A stretch of 64,000 nt of DNA from Carya illinoinensis (Eukaryota; Streptophyta; Magnoliopsida; Fagales; Juglandaceae). The DNA lies in assembly GCF_018687715.1 (NCBI RefSeq), contig NC_056757.1, forward strand, positions 6,051,501 through 6,115,500, read 5' to 3'. Shown here piece after piece: positions 45,801 through 57,052 of this stretch (the first letter of the stretch is position 1; each line of letters starts with the position of its first letter). Under the pieces are notes generated by a model. The model saw nothing but the letters and a program-made list of their open reading frames with translations, was not told the origin of the DNA and did no database searches. Made by a program: the position numbers and the translations under genes.

Positions 45801-47147
45801 ATCAAACTAGTCACCATACGTCTTCTCCTCTCTCTTGCCGTCACCTCTCACTGGGCATTTCATCAGTTGGACGTTCAAAACGCTTTTCTCCATGGGGACC
45901 TCGAAGAAGCTGTGTTCATGCAACAACCGCCTGGCTTCGTTCATCCAGATCATCCTTATCATGTTTGTAAGCTTCGAAAATCTCTTTATGGTTTAAAACA
46001 GGCTCCTAGGGCTTGGTTTGCCAAATTAAGTGATAAATTGCTTTCATTTGGTTTTCGTGCTTCTCAGTCTGACTCTTCTCTGTTTATTTTCAAAAATTCC
46101 ACTGATTGCTTATATTTGTTGATTTATGTTGACGATATCATAGTAACTGGTTCTAGTAATGCCTTGATTTTTGAGTTCATTACGTCTCTTGGTTCACACT
46201 TTCCTGTCAAACACTTGGGCGAATTACACTATTTTTTGGGTATAGAAGTGAGTCGAGTTTCTTCTGGTCTCACTCTGTCTCAGTCCAAATACACTCAGGA
46301 TCTCCTTGTCAAGACAAACATGCACAATTCCAAGTCCATCTGTACCCCGATGTCGTCCTCTGTCAAACTTAATGCCTTGGATGGCAACACTTTTAAGGAC
46401 CCTTCTTTGTATAGGAGTATTGTAGGCAGCCTACAGTACCTTGCCTTTACACGCCCTGATATTTCATTTGCTGTCAATCGAGTGTGCCAATACATGCACT
46501 GTCCACACCAACCCCACTGGCAAGCAGTAAAACGTATTTTACGTTACCTCAATCACACTAAGTCGCATGGTCTTTATTTTCAATCTTCCTCCACTCCCAA
46601 CATCTCTGCCTTCTGTGATGCTGACTGGGCTGGTTGCCCTGATGACCGCCGATCCACTAGTGGATTTTGTGTTTATTTTGGAAACCATCTTGTGTCATGG
46701 GGGTCCAAAAAGCAGCCAACTCTAGCTCGGTCCTCTACTGAAACCGAATACAAGTCTGTTGCTAACACAACCTGTGAGATTCTATGGCTGCAGTCCTTGC
46801 TCCAGGAACTTGGGATTTTTCTCAAAAATCCACCTCTCCTATGGTGTGACAACTTAGGTGCCACATATCTTGCAGCAAATCCTGTGATGCACTCTAGAAC
46901 CAAACACGTGGAGCTAGACTATCATTTTGTAAGGGAAAGGGTTGCTGCCAAAACCCTCCAAGTATCCTTTATCTCCACCAAGGATCAACTCGCAGATATT
47001 TTCACTAAACCACTCTCTACAGCCAGATTTCAAGCACTACGGTCAAGCCTCAACATCACAGCTGTGCCGCTTGACTCACGGGCGGGTATTAAGGCTATAG
47101 AGCCTGCACAACAAGTCGAAAACAATTCCTCCAGCACGCACAAATAA
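42852..47147 (+). pseudogene. Copia Gag-Pol polyprotein of the nested element, three nonsense codons
   Basis: One frame of about 1,431 codons. Domains in order: Gag (LLWKLQIVPFLKGHQIYGYV, LATLKKGSESMPEYFNKAKN); CCHC knuckle CQMCNKPGHLAINC; protease WFPDTAATNHF; integrase zinc region HLRFGHTSPR and CSACVQAKAH; integrase core with LLFLDVWGP (Asp), QTDWGGEF (Asp) and NGTVERRHRH (Glu). RT follows with the catalytic IYVDDIIVTGSS near 46122, then RNase H ([42 protein letters not shown]). The stops are TAG at 43083, 43893 and 44928; the first two lie where a glutamine (CAG) is expected. The last codons run into the 3' LTR. All catalytic residues seen are intact, so the copy is dead only through single-base changes. 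It lacks an envelope gene. Confidence 0.9.
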
Positions 47148-47373
47148 GTTTGAGAATTCTAGAATATTTGTTGTAACCGTTTCTTGTACAGTTGTCATTA
47201 CTTCATTTGATGCTACATTTCCTATTGACAGAATTGTGTCTATAAAAAGGAATTCACATGTGTAAACATTTTATGGAAGGAAGAAGAATATTTTCATTTC
47301 CACTAGTCTCTGTTTTTCCTTTGTGACTTTCCTCATACGGTTGGTATGCGCATTTCTCTCACAAGCTTCAACA
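47087..47373 (+). repeat. 3' LTR of the nested Copia element
   Basis: Near-identical to 42527-42814. Preceded by a GGGCGGG tract and followed by the ATATT duplication. Confidence 0.92.
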
Positions 47374-48026
47374 ATATTGAAGATCCTTTATATGAAAAAT
47401 TGCAAAATGTTTTAGAAGAGGTATATGAGGAATTTGAAAAATTGGGTATCAAGTATACTGCTTTGAAAAAGAAAAATTCTTCTTTAACAAACGAAATTGA
47501 AATTTTAAGAAAAGAAAGTATCATTTTGAAAGATAAAAATCTTGAATTGAATAAGAAGAAAACCAATTTAGAAAATATTGTTGAAAACTTTACGAATGGA
47601 AAAAGAAATTTTGAAAAACTTCTTGGTAGTCAAAGATGTGTTTTTGACAAGGCAGGTTTGAGATATATGCCAAAACAAAAATACAAACCTTATAAAAATT
47701 TCTTTGATAATCATTTTACATCAAAGACTAATATTCAAAATTCTTTTAATAAAAATAATTTTGTCAGAAAAGGATATTATTATAATCATTCAACTTTTTC
47801 ATATATGTCACATGCTATTTGCAATTTTTGTAATAGAAATGGTCATAATTATCATACTTGTCCTATTAGAAGAAATCATACAATGACTATTAGGGCCATA
47901 TGGATACCTAAAAATCTTGTTTCTTCTAATACTAATAAACAAAGGACCCAAAGAACTTGGGTACCAAGAAAAATCATTTTAATTGTTTTTATAGGTATGC
48001 ATGAAGTCTTCCACAAGCAAAAATAA
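47374..48026 (+). pseudogene. Gag C-terminal part of the long-LTR element (after the nested insertion)
   Basis: Continues the interrupted Gag frame as IEDPLYEKLQNVLEEVYEEF, with a long heptad-rich coiled-coil segment (about 47390-47620). A basic stretch and a second zinc knuckle CNFCNRNGHNYHTC near 47820 follow. The protease frame begins in a different phase at about 48001, overlapping the end of this one. That overlap could be a programmed frameshift site or decay. A second knuckle after a coiled coil is common in SIRE-like elements. Confidence 0.78.
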
Positions 48027-51000
48027 ATGGTTTTTAGATAGTGAATGTTCAAGACACATGACGGGAGACAAGACTAAGTTCTTTGATCTTAGATCTAAAG
48101 AAGAAGGACACGTGACATTTGGAGACAACTCGAAAGGGAAGATCGTGAGAATAGGTAAAATTGGTAATGAATATTCTCTTATAATTGAAGATGTTCTACT
48201 TGTTGAAGGTCTAAAATATAATCTTTTGAGCATAAGTCAATTATGTGATAAAAGATTTACAGTTACTTTCAAAATGGATAAATGCATTATTTTGAATGAT
48301 CATGATTGTAATATTTGTTTTATTGCTTTTAGAAGTAATAATGTTTATACAATCAATTTTGAAGAAATTACCCCACAAGATGCAATTTGTTTTTCAGCTC
48401 AAAATGAAACTAGTTGGTTATGGCATAGAAGACTAGGTCATGCCAACATGGAACTTATTTCCAAACTTTCAAAAAATGATCTTGTGAGAGGTTTACCAAA
48501 AACATATTTTTTTAAAGACAAAATTTGTGATGCATGTCAATTTGGTAAACAAACAAAAACTTCTTTTAAAACTAAGAAACATATTTCTACTACTAGACCA
48601 TTGCAACTGATACACATGGATCTTTTTGGACCAAATAGAGTTGCAAGTCTAGGAGGAAAATATTATGCATTTGTTATTGTTGATGATTTCTCTAGATATA
48701 CTTGGGTCATCTTTCTTGCTCATAAAGATGAGGCACATAATGCCTTTACCAAGTTATGCAAGAGAATTCAAAATGGAAAGGGTTATACTATTTCAAGTAT
48801 CCGAAGTGATAGGGGAAAAGAGTTTGTTAATAAAAATATTGAAACATTTTGTGATGAAAATGATTTTGTGCATAATTATTCTGCTCCTCGAACTCCTCAA
48901 CAAAATGGGGTAGTAGAGAGGAAAAATAGATCTCTTCAAGAGATGGCAAGAACAATGCTCAATGAGAACAACTTGCCTAGTTATTTTTGGGCCGAAGCGG
49001 TAAGTACTGCATGTTATGTTATAAATAGAGTTATGCTAAGGTCTAAGTTAGATAAAACCCCCTATGAGCTTTGGAATGAGAAAAAGCCCAACATTGGTTA
49101 CTTTCATGTATTTGGATGCAAATATTTTATTTTAATTGACATGGATAATTTAGGCAAATTTGATGCAAAATCTGATGAAGGTATCTTTCTCGGGTATTCT
49201 ACTAATAGTAAAGCTTATAGAGTATTCAATAAAAAGACTTTGACTGTACAGGAATCTATGCATGTAGTATTTGATGAATCTAATTCTTCACTCTCTAAGA
49301 AATCTATTGATAAAGAAACAGGAGGTATAAATAATATGGAAAGTCTCAATCTCAACAAAGAGAGAACAATAGAGGAAGTTCAACATGGAGCCATCAGGAA
49401 AGATCATCAAAATTTAATACAAGATGCAACCAAACAGTGAAAATTTGTGAAAGATCATCCAGTGGAACAAATTTTAAGAGAACCTTCACAAGGTGTAAGT
49501 ACTCGATCATCTCTTAGAAATATTTGCAATCATACTGCTTTTCTATCTCAAATTGAACCCAAAAATATTGATGACGCACTTCTTGATGAATCTTGGATTC
49601 TAGCTATGCAAGAAGAGTTGAATCAATTTGAAAGAAATGATGTTTGGACACTTGTTCCTAGACCCAAAAATCATACTATTATTGGAACAAAATGGATTTT
49701 TAGAAACAAGAAAGATGAGTCCGGAGTCATTACCAGAAATAAGGTCGACTTGTAGCCCAAGGTTTTAATCAAGAAGAAGGAATCGATTATGATGAGACAT
49801 ATGAACCTGTCGCAAGATTAGAAGCTATTCGAATGCTACTTGCATATGCTTGTTATAAAAATTTCAAACTTTTTCAAATGGATGTTAAAAATGCTTTTTT
49901 AAATGGTTTTATAAATGAAGAGGTATATGTTGAGCAACCTCCAGATTTTGAAAATCATATTTCCCCAAATCATGTTTTCAAACTCACAAAAGCACTATAT
50001 GGACTTAAACAAGCTCCTAGAGCTTGGTACGAGAGACTCAATGGTTTCTTGATTGAAAAAGTTTTTCAAGAGGAAAAATCGACACAACTCTTTTCATTAA
50101 ATATGAAAATGATGATATTCTTTTGATTCAGATTTATGTTGATGATATAATATTCGGTGCTACTAATAAAAAAATGTGTCAAGTTTTGCTAAGACTATGC
50201 AGGAAGAATTTGAGATGAGCATGATGGGAGAACTTACATTCTTTCTCGGATTGCAAATTAAGCAAGCAAAAAGTGGGACATTCATCAATCAATCAAAATA
50301 TATTAAGGAATTACTGAAAAAGTTTGGCATGGAAAATGCTAAGGAAATTGGAACACCAATGAGCTCATAACTAAACTTGATAAAGATGAATCCGGTAAGC
50401 CAGTTGACTCGAAGATATATCGAGGTATGATTGGTAGCTTATTATATTTAACAGCCAGTAGACCAGATATTATGTTTAGTGTATGCTTATGTGCACGCTT
50501 TCAATCATCTCCAAAAGAATCACATTTAATTGCAGTTAAACGCATTCTTAGATATCTTAGTGGTACAATTAACCTAGGGTTATGGTACCCTAAGCACACA
50601 TCTTTCGATCTAATCAGCTACACAGATGCAGATTATGCTGGCTGTAAAATAGATCGAAAAAGCACTAGTGGAGCATGCCATTTCTTAGGTCATGCACTAG
50701 TTTCCTGGTTTAGTAAAAAACAAAATTCTGTTGCACTATCTGCTGCTGAGGCAGAATATGTTGCTGCGGGTAGTTGTTGTGCTTAAGTTCTCTACATGAA
50801 GCAATAACTTGAAGATTTTCAACTCATGTATAATTACATTCCAATCAAATGTGATAATACAAGTGCTATAAATCTTTCAAAGAACCCAATACAATATTCT
50901 AGAACTAAGCATATTGAAATAAGGTATCATTTTCTTCGAGATCATAAGCAGAAAGGCGATATAATATTAGAGTTCACAAACACACACGATCAGTTAGCAG

Positions 51001-51086
51001 ATATTTTCACAAAACCTTTACCAGAAGATAGATTATGTATGATCAGAAGAGAAATAGGTATGATGCATGCTATGAATATCTCTTAA
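48001..51086 (+). pseudogene. Pol of the long-LTR element: protease, integrase, RT, RNase H
   Basis: The frame 48001-49440 starts with the protease word WFLDSECSRHMTGDKTKF, where the catalytic DSG is read DSE. Then come the pre-integrase zinc region (WLWHRRLGHANMELISKL, CDACQFGKQTKTSF) and an integrase core with LIHMDLFGPN, RSDRGKEF and NGVVERKNRS, the D,D,E triad. A TGA at 49438, where the family has Trp, and a frameshift near 49745 interrupt the link to RT. RT words lie at 49833-50370, including MDVKNAFLNGFINEEVYVEQ and a YVDDIIFG site near 50133. RNase H is at 50427-51086 ([43 protein letters not shown]). Further frameshifts lie near 50090, 50180 and 50370, with a stop at 50784. It is inactive. 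Confidence 0.85.
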
Positions 51087-51134
51087 AAGATAGACCAGAG
51101 TCAATAAAAATAGAGATAGATTTTTTAAATACTT

Positions 51135-51572
51135 TTACGTAAACTTGAGATTCTTAGCCTCATGTTTGAGACGCTCATTCTCTTCATACAATATCATGTC
51201 ATTCTTATCCATGGGAACCGGCAAGCGGAATGAAGAATCTAATAAAGATTTCAACTGTTTATTCTTCTGCCGAATGATTCCTTCCCTTGTGTGAAACTCT
51301 TGAACAATTCGTTGAAGTACAACAATTTGTTCTTTGAGCTTTTCAACTTCGTGATTTTTGACTTGTAGCCGCTGAGAAAAATCAACAATAAAGGAAGAGT
51401 AGCGAGTCCCAAGACTCACCAAGTCATAAATAGCATCAGAATCTGACTTATTAGTCAGATTATTATTTTCTTGCTGCAACATGGCACTAATGGCAGCTGT
51501 AGAAAGGACAGAAGGTTGAGATGCAGAATGCCTCATGGATGGATCTAGAGAAATGTTAGAAGAATGAGCCAT
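51135..51572 (-). CDS. antisense ORF A: coiled-coil protein of the long-LTR element
   Basis: A 145-residue frame runs against the element between RNase H and the 3' LTR. The chosen ATG (51572) begins MAHSSNISLDPSMRHSASQP; the frame is open 46 codons further upstream with another Met at 51710. After a polar N-terminus, the motif KSDSDAIYDLVSLG-TRYSSF leads into a heptad-type coiled coil (about residues 70-115) and a C-terminal EENERLKHEAKNLKF helix. The ungapped middle part aligns with antisense ORF B (about 20 identities over 69 residues by eye). A TATA box, TCTATAAAATC, lies about 110 bases upstream. I do not recognise the family; no zinc, nuclease or membrane motif is seen. It could be a regulator or accessory protein of the element. 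Its survival without stops beside a broken pol is notable. Confidence 0.6.
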   Translation of the reverse strand: MAHSSNISLDPSMRHSASQPSVLSTAAISAMLQQENNNLTNKSDSDAIYDLVSLGTRYSSFIVDFSQRLQVKNHEVEKLKEQIVVLQRIVQEFHTREGIIRQKNKQLKSLLDSSFRLPVPMDKNDMILYEENERLKHEAKNLKFT

Positions 51573-51677
51573 TGAGAAAAAAAAAATAGAAGGCTTAAAA
51601 CGAAAATGTTGAAGGAATGCAGATGAGTTATAGAGATGAGATGAAAACTTGATGCGGATTGGATGAACTTCAGGATT

Positions 51678-51688
51678 GATTTTATAGA
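51678..51688 (-). promoter_or_regulatory. TATA box of antisense ORF A
   Basis: Minus strand TCTATAAAATC, about 110 bases before the ATG at 51572. Confidence 0.4.
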
Positions 51689-51818
51689 GATAGCATAAAG
51701 AATAAGACAAACTATTGTCTCTTTAAATCTTATTTAGTCAAAAGAAATACAAGATATGCTGGACACACATTGTCAAAAGTTTTCTTACTAAGCCAGCGAG
51801 ATTAACAGTAGATTGTCC

Positions 51819-52271
51819 CTATTTTTCTAGTAAACGATGAACCTCTGCTGTTATCTGCCGATGTTGACCTTGTATCTGAACCCTTTCTCGTTCCAACTCC
51901 TCTATTCGTAGTTGCAGATCATGAGCATACCAATCTGCAAATTTTTTCAACTCTTGGTTTTCTTGTTTTAGCCTTTTATTCTCATTATCCTTATTAGCAA
52001 GCTTCTGTCGTAACTCAGATATTTGCATGTTAAGATGATCAATCTCACTCACCCTCGCCATTAACCTCCGAGACATGATCATAACAAAGGCAGCATATTG
52101 ACTACTGAGCATTCTTGATTCTGCAATAATATCAGAATCAGCCTTACTAGAAAAACGGTTCTTTGCTCCTATCATGGTATTGACGGCCTCAGGATTGAAG
52201 ATTGATGATTGATGCGTCAAGGGTTCCTCATTCAAGTCTGGAACATTAGTGGAAGAGAATTGCTCAGCCAT
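51819..52271 (-). CDS. antisense ORF B: coiled-coil protein of the long-LTR element
   Basis: A 150-residue frame on the minus strand starts MAEQFSSTNVPDLNEEPLTH. A motif KADSDIIAESRMLSSQYAAF corresponds to that of ORF A at the same distance from the coiled coil. It is followed by an SRRLMARVSEIDHLNMQIS segment and a long heptad-rich helix to the C-terminus (ERERVQIQGQHRQITAEVHR). The start contains DLNEEP, an EAR-like word (consensus DLNxxP) found in plant transcriptional repressors; this may be chance. A TATA box lies about 90 bases upstream. ORFs A and B sit head to tail, 246 bases apart, and look like a tandem duplication. The product family is not recognised. Confidence 0.6.
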   Translation of the reverse strand: MAEQFSSTNVPDLNEEPLTHQSSIFNPEAVNTMIGAKNRFSSKADSDIIAESRMLSSQYAAFVMIMSRRLMARVSEIDHLNMQISELRQKLANKDNENKRLKQENQELKKFADWYAHDLQLRIEELERERVQIQGQHRQITAEVHRLLEK

Positions 52272-52749
52272 TCTATCGTTGTGGAAAAACAGAATTCAGG
52301 TCAATAAGCGATGTATTTTTTTTGGTATCCGATAGATGAAAATGATCATTTTTTTTATAGAAACTCAGAGCCTTCAATCACGTTTATCAACAACATCAGG
52401 TGATTGTTTAAATCTTCAGCCGCACTAAATTCATAGAGTTAGGCCTCGAGACTTTGCAGCATTTGTCGGGTCACGGAAGACTCCTTTTTCAACTATCTAC
52501 ATTGACTATTAAACACATTATTTTTTCAGTCTATTTACTTGCTGCTGATCCTTTTTAATGATGCCAAAAGGGGGAGAAGTTTTAGACTAGAACATTAATA
52601 TTGTTTAAATTACTAAACTTGTTATATATGCTTGGAATTATATTTATACTTTTTCTTGAAAAACTAACGCATATTTTCAGGGGGAGCTTAAGTATTAATA
52701 TAGGTTTCAAGTTCTATCAAATATTTGTCATCATCAAAAAGGGGGAGAT
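52272..52749 (+). other. 3' leader of the long-LTR element with three polypurine tracts
   Basis: AAAAGGGGGAGAAG (about 52567), CAGGGGGAGC (about 52679) and AAAAAGGGGGAGATTG (52736-52750) follow one another. The last abuts the 3' LTR and is the likely functional tract. Repeated GGGGGAG tracts are typical of this Copia lineage. Confidence 0.7.
52349..52363 (-). promoter_or_regulatory. TATA box of antisense ORF B
   Basis: Minus strand TTTCTATAAAAAAA, about 90 bases before the ATG at 52271. Spacing and context parallel those of ORF A. Confidence 0.4.
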
Positions 52750-54086
52750 TGTTGAACCCAAGGTTTCAAGTTTCATGTGATTATAAATCTACACATGGAT
52801 TTTGATGATAACAAATGAATTCAAAGAATAAAGGAGTTTCAAACTCAAGTCGTTCACACAATGGAATCAAGCACATCAAAGAACCAAGCATGAGCAAGAA
52901 GGAAACAAGTTCACATTAAAGTCATAGAGTAATGTTGTAAATCTCTTAAAATTCGAAATTAGGATTAATGTTCAAAATTAATATTTTATCATAAAGCATT
53001 AAAATACATTTTCCACATGTGCATGAATATTTTTGAAAATTAAATTTGAAAATTTTGAAAAATGATTGATTGTCATCTTTTGCATGTGCATACCTTGATT
53101 AAAGGGTTAAACTTTGAAAATATTAAAGATGATTGATTGTCATCTTTCACATGTGCATGTTTTATTTGAATATTTTTAAAAGTGATTGATGCTTTTTTAG
53201 ACTTATACAAAAAGTAGATGATTTTGTTTGAAAATTTTGAAAAGTAAAGTGTGCCCATTTTGTCATATACAAAAAGTAAAAGATTAGGTTTGAATTTTTT
53301 TGAAAAGGAAAGTGTGCTCATTTTGTCATATGCCAAAAGTAAAAGATTAAGTTTTTTTTTTGAAAAAGTGAATGATGTTGTATTTGACAATTGTAAAAGA
53401 AGAACCTTTTATTTGAATTTTTTGAAAAAGTGAATGATGTTGTCTTTGACATGTGAATTTTTTTAAATTTGAATATGAAGTCTCATATGCCTATAAATAG
53501 ATCATTTGAGAGCTTCACATTTACAACATCTAGAGCATACAACATTCATTCAAAGCTTTCATTCTCTCTTCTCTAAGCATTGAGCCTTAATCCTTATTCA
53601 TTTTGAGAGATATAGTTTGCACTGTATTGTTCTTATTTCACTTATTGAGGAGTGTTTTCTGATAACCTACCCACTATCAGCTTTTGTATCAGAAAAAGGG
53701 TGTGTATAACCCTTGTGCGTGTAGAAAGTATTCTATACGGGGAATAGTTGAATCACCACTTGTAAGGTGACTGCAAGTGTAGAGGGTGTTCTACACGGAT
53801 CCTTTGTAGCGGTGTTGTTCAAAGGTGTAATAGGTTTCTATCTCCACCTGAAGGAGGTTGAATAGTGAATTTGAGAATTCTCAAGGGGTAGCTTGAGGCG
53901 AGGACGTAGGCAGTGGAGCCGAACCTCGTTAACATACTGAGTTTGCTTCTCTCTTACCCTTACTCTTTATATTTATTATTATTTCATATTTTATTTATAT
54001 TTTATATTATATATTTGATTTATAATTGTTATTTTTTTAATACAACTCAATTCACCCCCTCTCTTGTGTTAGTCATCTAGGCAACA
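52750..54086 (+). repeat. 3' LTR of the long-LTR Copia element
   Basis: A complete LTR from TGTTGAACCCAAGG to CTAGGCAACA, 1,337 bases, with TATA box CCTATAAATAG near 53490. It matches the 5' LTR closely and the solo LTR at 54307 more loosely. Confidence 0.92.
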
Positions 54087-54306
54087 GACTATGTGGAGAC
54101 CGAGGAGGAGGCGAGTGGTGATCAGCTTGTATCCGACAATCGCTCTTACCTTTAATATTGCTATAATATTGTTTTTGCTTATAATATATTGTGTTCTTAT
54201 TTATATTCAAATTTAATTATTATAGGGACAACTTTGTCAAATGCCCCTATGTCTACATCAGCCGCAATATCACTTCGTAGTTCAGTCAATTATTACTATT
54301 AGTTTG
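54087..54306. other. 220-base spacer between two related LTRs
   Basis: Begins GACTATGTGGAGACC. A short open stretch encodes ETEEEASGDQLVSDNRSYL before a stop. It could be a host exon end, but there is not enough sequence to say. Confidence 0.3.
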
Positions 54307-55580
54307 TGTTGAACCTAAGGTTTCAAACTTTGTGTAATTATATATCTATACATGGATTTTGATGATAATAAATGAATCAAAGAATAAATGAGTCTCAAAC
54401 TCAAGTTGTCTACACAATAGAGTCAAGCACATCAAGGAAACAAGCATGAGTAAGAAGGGAACAAGTTCACATTAAAGTCATAGAGTAATGTTGTCAATAT
54501 CTTAAAAATTCGAAATTAGGATTAAGGTTCAAAATTAATATTTTATCATAAATCATTAAAATACATTTTCCATATGTGCATGAATATTTTGAAAATTAAA
54601 TTTGAAAATTTTGAAAGATGATTGATTGTCATCTTTCACATGTGCATTACATGATTAAAGGTTTGAACTTTGAAAATATTAAAGATGATTGATTGTCATC
54701 TTTCACATGTACATGTTTTATTTGAATATTTTCAAAAGTGATTGATACTTTTTTTGACTTATATAAAAGGTAGATGATTTTGTTTAAAAAATTTGAAAAG
54801 TAAAGTGTGCTCCTTTTGTCATATGCCAAAAGTAAAAGATTAGGTTTGAAGTTGTTGAAAAATGAATGATGTTGTTTTTGACAATTGAAAAAGAAGAACA
54901 TTTTATTTGAATTTTTTGAAAAAAGTGAATGATGTTATTTTTGACATGTGAATCTTTTTAAATTTGAATATGAAGTCTCATATGCCTATAAATAGATCAT
55001 TTGAGAGCTTCACATTTACAACACCAAGAGCATACAACATTCCTTCAAAGCTTTCATTCTTTCTTCTCTAAATATTGAGCCTTAATCCTTATTCATTTTG
55101 AAAGATATAATTTGCGTTGTACTGTTCTTATTTCACTCATTGAGGAGTATTTTCTGACAACTTACCCACTATCAGCTCTTGTATCAGTAAAATGGTGTAT
55201 ATAACCCTTGTGTGTGTAGAAAGTGTTCTATACAGGAAATAGTTGAATTACCACGTGTAAGGTGATTGCAAGTGTAGAGGTTGTTCTACACGGATCCTTT
55301 GTAGCAGTATTGTTCAAAGGTGTAATAAGCTTCTATCTCTACCTGAAGTAGGTTGAATAGTGAATTTGAGAATCTTCAAGGGGTAGCTTGAGGCGAGGAC
55401 ATAGGCAATGGGGCCGAATCTCGTTAACATACCGAGTTTGCTTCTCTCTTACCCTTATTCTTTATATTTATTGTTATTTCATGTTTTGGTTATATTTTAT
55501 ATTGTATATTTGATTTATAATTGTTATTTTTTTAATACAAGTCAATTCACCCCCCTCTTGTGTTAGTCATCTGGGTAACA
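54307..55580 (+). mobile_element. solo LTR of the long-LTR Copia family
   Basis: A 1,274-base LTR starting TGTTGAACCTAAGG and ending CTGGGTAACA, clearly more diverged than the two LTRs of the adjacent element. Flanking 5-mers are GTTTG (54302-54306) and GTTTA (55581-55585). No internal element sequence is attached. Confidence 0.85.
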
Positions 55581-56047
55581 GTTTATATAACGATTCTCTT
55601 ATTTATTCGTAATAATGTTTATTATTTATAATTCTAATTGGTTTTCTTATATATTTTTTTCCAGGTTTTAAGTCTCATTATTGCATGTCCAATCTTAATG
55701 ATCTCATCTGGGTGTGTAATTTTAATTTTTGAACTTTTTCATGTATCCATACAATGTTTGGATTTATGATTTTTTTCCCCTTATTTTATTTTTCAGGTTT
55801 TATTGTCTCACACCCTCACTTACCCAAGTTTCAACCCAAATTCCAAATTATCAATGATCTAATATGCAATTATTGATAGTCCCACTTGGTTCTACTTGTA
55901 GTTCTAACTTTTTTACAAACGTATATATCATTATATTGTTTTTAACTCGAATTTGTTTTCTTATAAACTTTTTCATAGTCTCACTTGCCCACCACCTTGA
56001 ATTCCAATCTCAAGACTCAAAGTCATCTTGCTAGTTTGCTATAAACA
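55581..56047. other. AT-rich spacer
   Basis: No supported feature. Confidence 0.4.
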
Positions 56048-56057
56048 ATTTGTAATG

Positions 56058-56249
56058 AGGGATACTATTCATCATCCCACACTACACATTTTATATATTT
56101 TAAAATTATTTTATTTTATTTTATTCTTGTTAAACTAATTAAGTTGTTCTACTTATTGTCTATACACCATATATTTGTTATAAGAAAATAAAAAAAAATT
56201 AAAATAGGTGTTGGTGTATGGTGAGTGAGTATGATAAGTAGAATTATTC
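56058..56249. mobile_element. Mutator-like MITE
   Basis: A 192-base element with loosely inverted ends (GGGATACTATTCATCATCCC and, inverted, AATTCTACTTATCATACTC). It is flanked by a perfect 10-base direct repeat ATTTGTAATG at 56048-56057 and 56250-56259. Target duplications of 9-11 bases point to the Mutator superfamily. Confidence 0.65.
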
Positions 56250-56259
56250 ATTTGTAATG

Positions 56260-57016
56260 TAACATTATTTGACAATTTGTAATATTTTTAGATTAATTTA
56301 TATTATTGTAATAGCTTAGAACACCTAGATTTTTATATTTTATGCTATAACAACATTTGTTTAGTTTTATGTTATATGTAAATTATAAAATATAGTTTTT
56401 GTTTATTTCAGACTTTTTTTTTTTAAATTTTAAATTTGGACCCAAAATTGCCAGAGAAACAGTTTTCAGACCTAGTAGAATCTATGCCCATTTAGACCAA
56501 ACCAAGAGTGGACAGATAAGGGGTCCAAATCAGCCCCCATCGCCTGTACCGGGCCCTTCTCCCGTGTGTGGGGGCAGGATCCCGGGTGCAGGAAGCGGTC
56601 TCCCCACGCACCGCTAGCAGCAACTTTTTGTTTCCGAATTTAAAAATTTCTTGGCCTGTCAAATTTCATATCCTCATGTGGTCGGAACATATACTTACAT
56701 GTGTAGTACTTTTCCATTCTGTTTGTCAGTACCTCATGGCTCATGGATTCCATGGTGGTTTTGCCTAAAGATCCAATTCATGAGTGCTCGACTCCGCATG
56801 GTCATTATCTGACATTTTTCCTCTGTGTATGTGTTGCTCGATGATCGTGTTGGGGAATTAGCAAGTGACATACAAAAATGATTAGAAAATTAAACACTAA
56901 GCTTGTGTTGGGCTTTGTATTTCTGGAGTTTTTTTAAAAAACAAAGGCTTGCTTTAGCCCATGTTTAGATACAGATTATATTCATCTATGGCAGAGTTTT
57001 TATTTATTTATTTATT

Positions 57017-57052
<36 letters not shown>

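Larger units (their letters stand above)
42527..47373 (+). mobile_element. nested Copia element, RE1-like, young
   Basis: A complete 4.85-kb element with LTRs of 288 and 287 bases (42527-42814 and 47087-47373), which show about six differences by eye. Perfect target duplication ATATT (42522-42526 and 47374-47378). A PBS-like TGTTATCAAGAGCC follows the 5' LTR and a G-rich tract precedes the 3' LTR. One polyprotein frame covers the inside with only three stop codons and no frameshift. It interrupts the gag of the outer element. LTRs begin TA and end CA. Confidence 0.93.
40138..54086 (+). mobile_element. long-LTR Copia element (SIRE/Maximus-like) with a nested Copia and antisense ORFs
   Basis: Direct LTRs of about 1.33 kb (40138-41462 and 52750-54086) flank gag, pol and a 1.66-kb region upstream of the 3' LTR. 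The PBS follows the 5' LTR and a PPT precedes the 3' LTR. Removing the 4.85-kb nested element leaves about 9.1 kb, in the range of SIRE/Maximus and Angela elements; the LTR words GATTTTGATGATAACAAA and GGGGGAGATTGTTGAA favour the former. Gag is almost intact but pol has a stop and several frameshifts. The 5' LTR lacks the first dozen bases seen in the 3' LTR and no clean target duplication is found; GACTA occurs at 40089-40093 and right after the 3' LTR at 54087-54091 but is not adjacent to the recognisable 5' LTR edge. Confidence 0.85.
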
